Shown: one piece after another, positions 28,168 to 31,825 of the stretch
Layout of the letters: each line of letters starts with the position of its first letter
How positions within the stretch are numbered: position 1 is the stretch's first letter
Assembly: GCA_025765595.1 (NCBI GenBank)
Contig: JAIVFH010000293.1
Location: forward strand, 1-31,825
Direction of reading: 5' to 3'
Length of the DNA: 31,825 nucleotides
Source of the DNA: Obelidium mucronatum
Taxonomy: Eukaryota > Chytridiomycota > Chytridiomycetes > Chytridiales > Chytriomycetaceae
Program-made: the position numbers and the translations under genes
Notes under the pieces: generated by a model
What the model was told of the DNA's origin: nothing
The model's database searches: none
The model's input: the letters and a program-made list of their open reading frames with translations, nothing else

Positions 28168-29590
28168 TCAAACAGTGGGTCGGTCAAATCCATGTTCTTG
28201 AACAAGGAATTCCACCATATCCAAGTGACCAGACTCAAAAGCCTGGTTAATGTCAATGTCGCAGTGGTTTGCATCTCCATAGCCACCATTATCCTCACAA
28301 TCGCTATCTTCCTCATTAGTGTCAGTTATCCTCAATTTGGTATTGTTTAGAATCCAGTTCAGATTCTCAATGCTTCCGTTTGCCACAGCCAGTCCAAGCG
28401 CTGTTGGGGTAATCGCGAGCCCAATATCTTCCTTCAAGGCCTTGGCGGCAATGTGGAAGTGTCCATAGGCAGCGGCATACGTTTTGATGTGGCGAAGAAT
28501 AAGGTTCTCGTGTTCAACATTGTCCAACAACCACGCCACCATATCAGTCTTCCCAGCGACAAGAAGCGCCGCGACGACGTCGGGATTGTATTCCACTGAG
28601 CTGTACTCCGTGTATGAATTAAAGACATTTCTTATCGCTTTTACCAGCGAATCGGAATCTTTTTCAAGAATTATCTTGGCGTCGTCGACTGCGCCTGCTT
28701 GTACTGCATACACCATCATTTCGCCCCATAAAACAGGACTGCAAGTCACCGATGCGGCATGGAAGATCATTTTCTGCATTTTGGGATATCGAGACTGAAG
28801 GGACTCTTTGTAAGCCAAAGGGAGAATTCGTTTGATTTTTCCACACCACGGAGTTCCCCTGTCACGATTCCAATCACCACCCGAGTGACTAGACCACCAC
28901 TCGTCTTGACTTTCTTCATCTTTTTTTTTGGTATTTAATAGATGTGTTAAAAAAAAAAGCTTACAAGGATGCAAATTTCCTGGGAAACTCACCGGTCCAA
29001 GTTGTTAATACAATGAATCGACTCGCCAGTTTCTCAACAGTAGCGAGATCCTCACACAGAACCGCATAACAAACAAGCTTATGTTGCACGGAAATACAAT
29101 CAAGAGCCAGAACATCGGGAAGAATGTATCGAACGGCCAAACGCAGAAACCACTTTTCAATTGTTTGCCTTTGTGCAATAGTGGTTGACATGTATTCAAG
29201 ATGATCCAGCATTCCATTCATTCGGGCCAAACTGTCGTCACCACAACTGAAGAGGTTGGGGATACCGCCAAGGGCGTTTACGTAGTTGAGTCCACAAATG
29301 CGATGCTGCTTTTCTGATACCACAAAGTATGCTTCCCAAGGCCCTGTTGAAGAAATATGGAAGGCTTTCCCATTTGCATCAGCTCGTTCCGTTGATCTTG
29401 ATAGCAATTGTTGTACCGCTGAACCGTTGTCTGTGAGGAAGGCACCAGCAAGAAGTGTACGGAACTCTTTCGAGTAGATCGGGCCCAATCGCTTGATCAG
29501 GAACAACGACAATGGATCGAGATAGCTTTCGATTTCATTCAGAAGCTCTTGCGGTAATGGGAGGGGAAGGCGGGATGGGCTACGAACCAT
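28168..29590 (-). CDS. F-box-like / ankyrin-repeat protein, two exons
   Basis: Exons 29590-28993 and 28919-28168 total 1,350 nt, 450 codons with stop; the 73-nt intron is GTGAGT...AAAAAG and in phase (TWT|DEESQ). The N-terminus (PLPQELLNEIESYLDPLSLF) resembles an F-box, which would recruit Skp1/cullin ubiquitin ligases. The C-terminal half has ankyrin-like units: AALLVAGKTDMVAWLLDN, AAAYGHFHIAAKALKED, ALGLAVANGSIENLNWILNN, INQAFESGHLDMVEFLVQEH. An acidic stretch (NEEDSDCEDNGG) separates the last two. A role in substrate recognition is inferred from domain order. The ATG at 29590 is the first in frame. Confidence 0.85.
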
Positions 29591-30031
29591 TGGTTCAGGG
29601 TTTATAATGTCAAATATTTTGGACCCACAATCACCACAACCTCTTCAACTGAATGATTGCGAATGAATTGCTTCATATGCCATTTTTCGTTAACGCAAAG
29701 GCTCAACCATCAAGTTGACTGTGTTTGCCAGTTTACTCTTAGTCCGCAGCGCCAGTGAGCTCTGTAAGTCCATTCGCTTGATACTTTTCTTGCTTGCGAC
29801 AATGCCATCTATCCCAAAATCAAATTCTTAGCCCCTTTTGGCCACAACCACTTTTGGGTTTTTTGGGTTCTGGATCATGAGATTGAACATGAAGCATGTG
29901 GCTCCACGTGACTCCACATGAAAATTCCAGTTGTGATCACATGTGCATTCAGCTGACTCGTAAGGGGCCACCCAAAAAAGGGTATAAAGACCAGAGCCGA
30001 ATCAATTCCGTCCTCCCCATCAAAAATCGCT
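29591..30031. promoter_or_regulatory. Promoter region of the chitinase gene
   Basis: It lies between the divergent F-box/ankyrin and chitinase genes. TATAAAGA at 29983-29990 lies 42 bp before the chitinase ATG. A CCCAAAAAAGGG block directly precedes it and a CCACTTTTGGG block lies further up (about 29848). Confidence 0.6.
29983..29990 (+). promoter_or_regulatory. TATA box of the chitinase gene
   Basis: TATAAAGA, 42 bp before the ATG at 30032. Confidence 0.6.
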
Positions 30032-31825
30032 ATGCTTCTCTCTATCCTCAGTGTGGCACTCTCCACCCTTTCCTCAGTCAACGCCCTTGCCAACCCACCT
30101 GTCGACAAGGTTGTCGGTGGTTACGTTCTCTTTGGGGACCCAACGAAGCTGGCTTTGCTTGCCCAAAACGCTGCCACCTTGCCAGTCAACCGTCTCTGGT
30201 TGTCCTTTGTGCGTCCAGACATGTACTACGAGCCAGGTTCCAACACTCTCGCTGGTGTTGGGTTGAACTACAACAACACTCAAGCTGACTTTGGTTTTGC
30301 TGAAATCAAGAAATACACGCAACAGCTTCAAGCTGGAGGTGTTGAAGTTTTCTTGTCGATGGGTGGATGGGACTACAACTGTTGGTGAGAGACCCACAAG
30401 TCTTCCCAATCACATGACTCATCCTTATTTCTAATTCTCACTAGGCCATATGCGTATGCAAAGTACTCCATCGACAACTACTCTCACTCCAGCCCAACGT
30501 ACCAATCTACCATCCAGAAATACGGAGGAGGCAACTTTGCATCGTGTAACGAGGCGAACCAGTTCTGTTACGCTTGGTAAGTAGAAACAGCACTCTGAAT
30601 TTCATCTGAACGGGAAGCTTATGACGTTTTTTTTTTTAACACAGTGAACCACCATCCAACGGAAACACTTTCGATTCCTTCACCATCTTCCCAGAACCAG
30701 GCAACAGTGCTCTCTGGAAGCAGGCACAAGATTATGTGCGTTCCAACAACAACTTGGGTGTTGCCCCAGTCTGGCACCCTGAGTTGCTCGGTGGCCAAAA
30801 GTACAACGGATTCACTGTTCCAGGAAACCCAACTTGGGCCAACAAGGGCCGTGACCCATACGAAGATCTTGTCCTTCTTGCCAAGGACTTGGGTCTTGAT
30901 GGAGTTGACATTGACTACGAAGAATTCTGGCATGCCGACATGTTCAAGACTGACAGCTCCGCGGGCAAAGATTGCTCCAAGGGTGACTGCTCGTTGCTCC
31001 AAACTGTGTTCAAGTTCACTGCCATTATGCAAGACATGAGACTCGCTGTTCAAAAGCACTACCCACAATTGAAGGTTTCTACTGCTGCCTCTGCCGCTGG
31101 CGCCTGGGCGGGTACTTGGTGGGGAGGTAACCACAAGGGACTCTCCCTCAACATGGTTCAAGCTTACCCAGACCTGGTTCAATGGATTGGCTCTGGTGCC
31201 AACGCCGGTGGTTGGAACGTTATGAGTTACGACTTGTCCAACGACCCTAAGGTTGGATGCCCAACAACCAACGCTGCTGACTGTACCTTGGATGGACAAG
31301 TTGCCTTCTACTTGGGTCTCTACACTGCCGCTGGAATTGACGCTAACGTTGGTTACGAAATTGGTACCCCAGCATACCCACCAAAGTCTGTCGACGAAGC
31401 TCACCAAATGCCACTCTCCAACGACCTTGCTGGAAAAATTTTGTCCAACACTCAACCGTACTACAAGGGAGGATTCTTCTGGGAACTCTTCAAGGAACAA
31501 GGAACCGCTGCTGACGTGTACGTTAACCTCTTGGCCCAAAATCTCTGTAAGGTTGTCTGGGGTGCCAACACTCCACGTTGCGCTGGTTCTCTTCCAATCT
31601 TGAACGACCCACTCTTGCCAGGATCTTCCACAACTGTTCCCATCACTTCTCCACCAAACCGACCACCACCTGCTGGAAAGCCAAACTGTTACCCTCCATT
31701 CAACGCTACTGAACAATACAAGGCGGAGTCAACTGTCAGTTACCAGGGTTACAACTACAAGGCCAAGTTCTGGGTCAACCTGGGTACCGTTCCAGGTGAG
31801 AAGAGTGCAAATGGTGAAGCTTGGG
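30032..31825 (+). CDS. Secreted GH18 chitinase-like protein, partial at the right edge
   Basis: Exons 30032-30384, 30445-30576 and 30645 to the end of the window; introns of 60 and 68 nt are GT-AG and in phase. A signal peptide (MLLSILSVALSTLSSVNA) is followed by a GH18 (beta/alpha)8 domain: VVGGYVLFGD, the FLSMGGWDYN strand, and the catalytic DGVDIDYEEFW (DxxDxDxE, the last E being the acid/base). Later come NVMSYDLSND and a GGFFWELF strand. A Pro-rich linker (PPNRPPPAGKPN) leads to YQGYNYKAKFWVNLGTVPGE, which matches the start of a CBM5/12 chitin-binding module. The enzyme should hydrolyse beta-1,4-GlcNAc chains outside the cell or in the wall. The frame is open at 31825, so the C-terminus is missing. 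Confidence 0.93.

Noticed and set aside
30619..31716. Long minus-strand open frame across the chitinase
   Set aside because: It is antisense to a clear GH18 domain with catalytic motif; its Ser/Val/Trp-rich composition is a mirror effect of codon bias.

Overview
Eukaryotic DNA, most likely from an early-diverging, chytrid-like fungus. The grounds are spliced genes with GT-AG introns of 41-186 nt, TATA boxes and AATAAA signals, several tRNA genes, a secreted GH18 chitinase, small secreted Cys-rich proteins, an F-box/ankyrin protein and a MYND protein. Fungal-type Helitron, Crypton-like and Ty1/copia sequences are also present. The organism assignment is an inference, because no species-specific marker is visible.

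Positions 1-20913 are mobile DNA. A large, near-perfect palindrome has a left arm (1-3205) and a right arm (7303-8954 plus 19301-20913). The arms carry a tRNA-Val gene with a 20-bp tandem repeat, an internally deleted Crypton-like relic, a decayed MULE-like transposase and a Cys-rich/RGG-type coding segment. The spacer (about 3206-7302) holds a decayed Ty1/copia RT-RNase H fragment on the + strand. It also holds a longer, frame-disrupted Crypton-like tyrosine recombinase gene with a GCR1_C-like tail on the - strand.

The right arm is split by a 10.35-kb Helitron-like element (8955-19300). The left arm still holds the exact unoccupied target (between 1553 and 1554), so both ends can be set to within one base. 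Its ends look like the HLE2/Helentron class: a 10-bp asymmetric terminal inverted repeat plus a 3' hairpin. It encodes a six-exon Rep/helicase of about 1,981 aa (DUF6570, HUH, YxxxY, PIF1 helicase), with one apparent 1-nt frameshift. It also carries two divergent spliced cargo genes: a 472-aa nuclear-looking protein ending in a SUMO-interaction-like motif, and a 298-aa protein of unknown function. The non-coding compartments of the element, including most introns, carry a 25-bp palindrome (TTCCAATA-N9-TATTGGAA), 15 copies in all, with none in exons or outside the element.

Positions 20914-31825 look like host sequence. They hold tRNA-Leu(CAA), tRNA-Pro(UGG), tRNA-Glu(CUC), tRNA-Ser(AGA) and a damaged tRNA-Trp. 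They also hold a head-to-head pair of paralogous secreted Cys-rich proteins, a GC-rich MYND zinc-finger gene, a 106-bp (AC)n tract, a two-exon F-box/ankyrin gene, and a GH18 chitinase that runs off the right edge.
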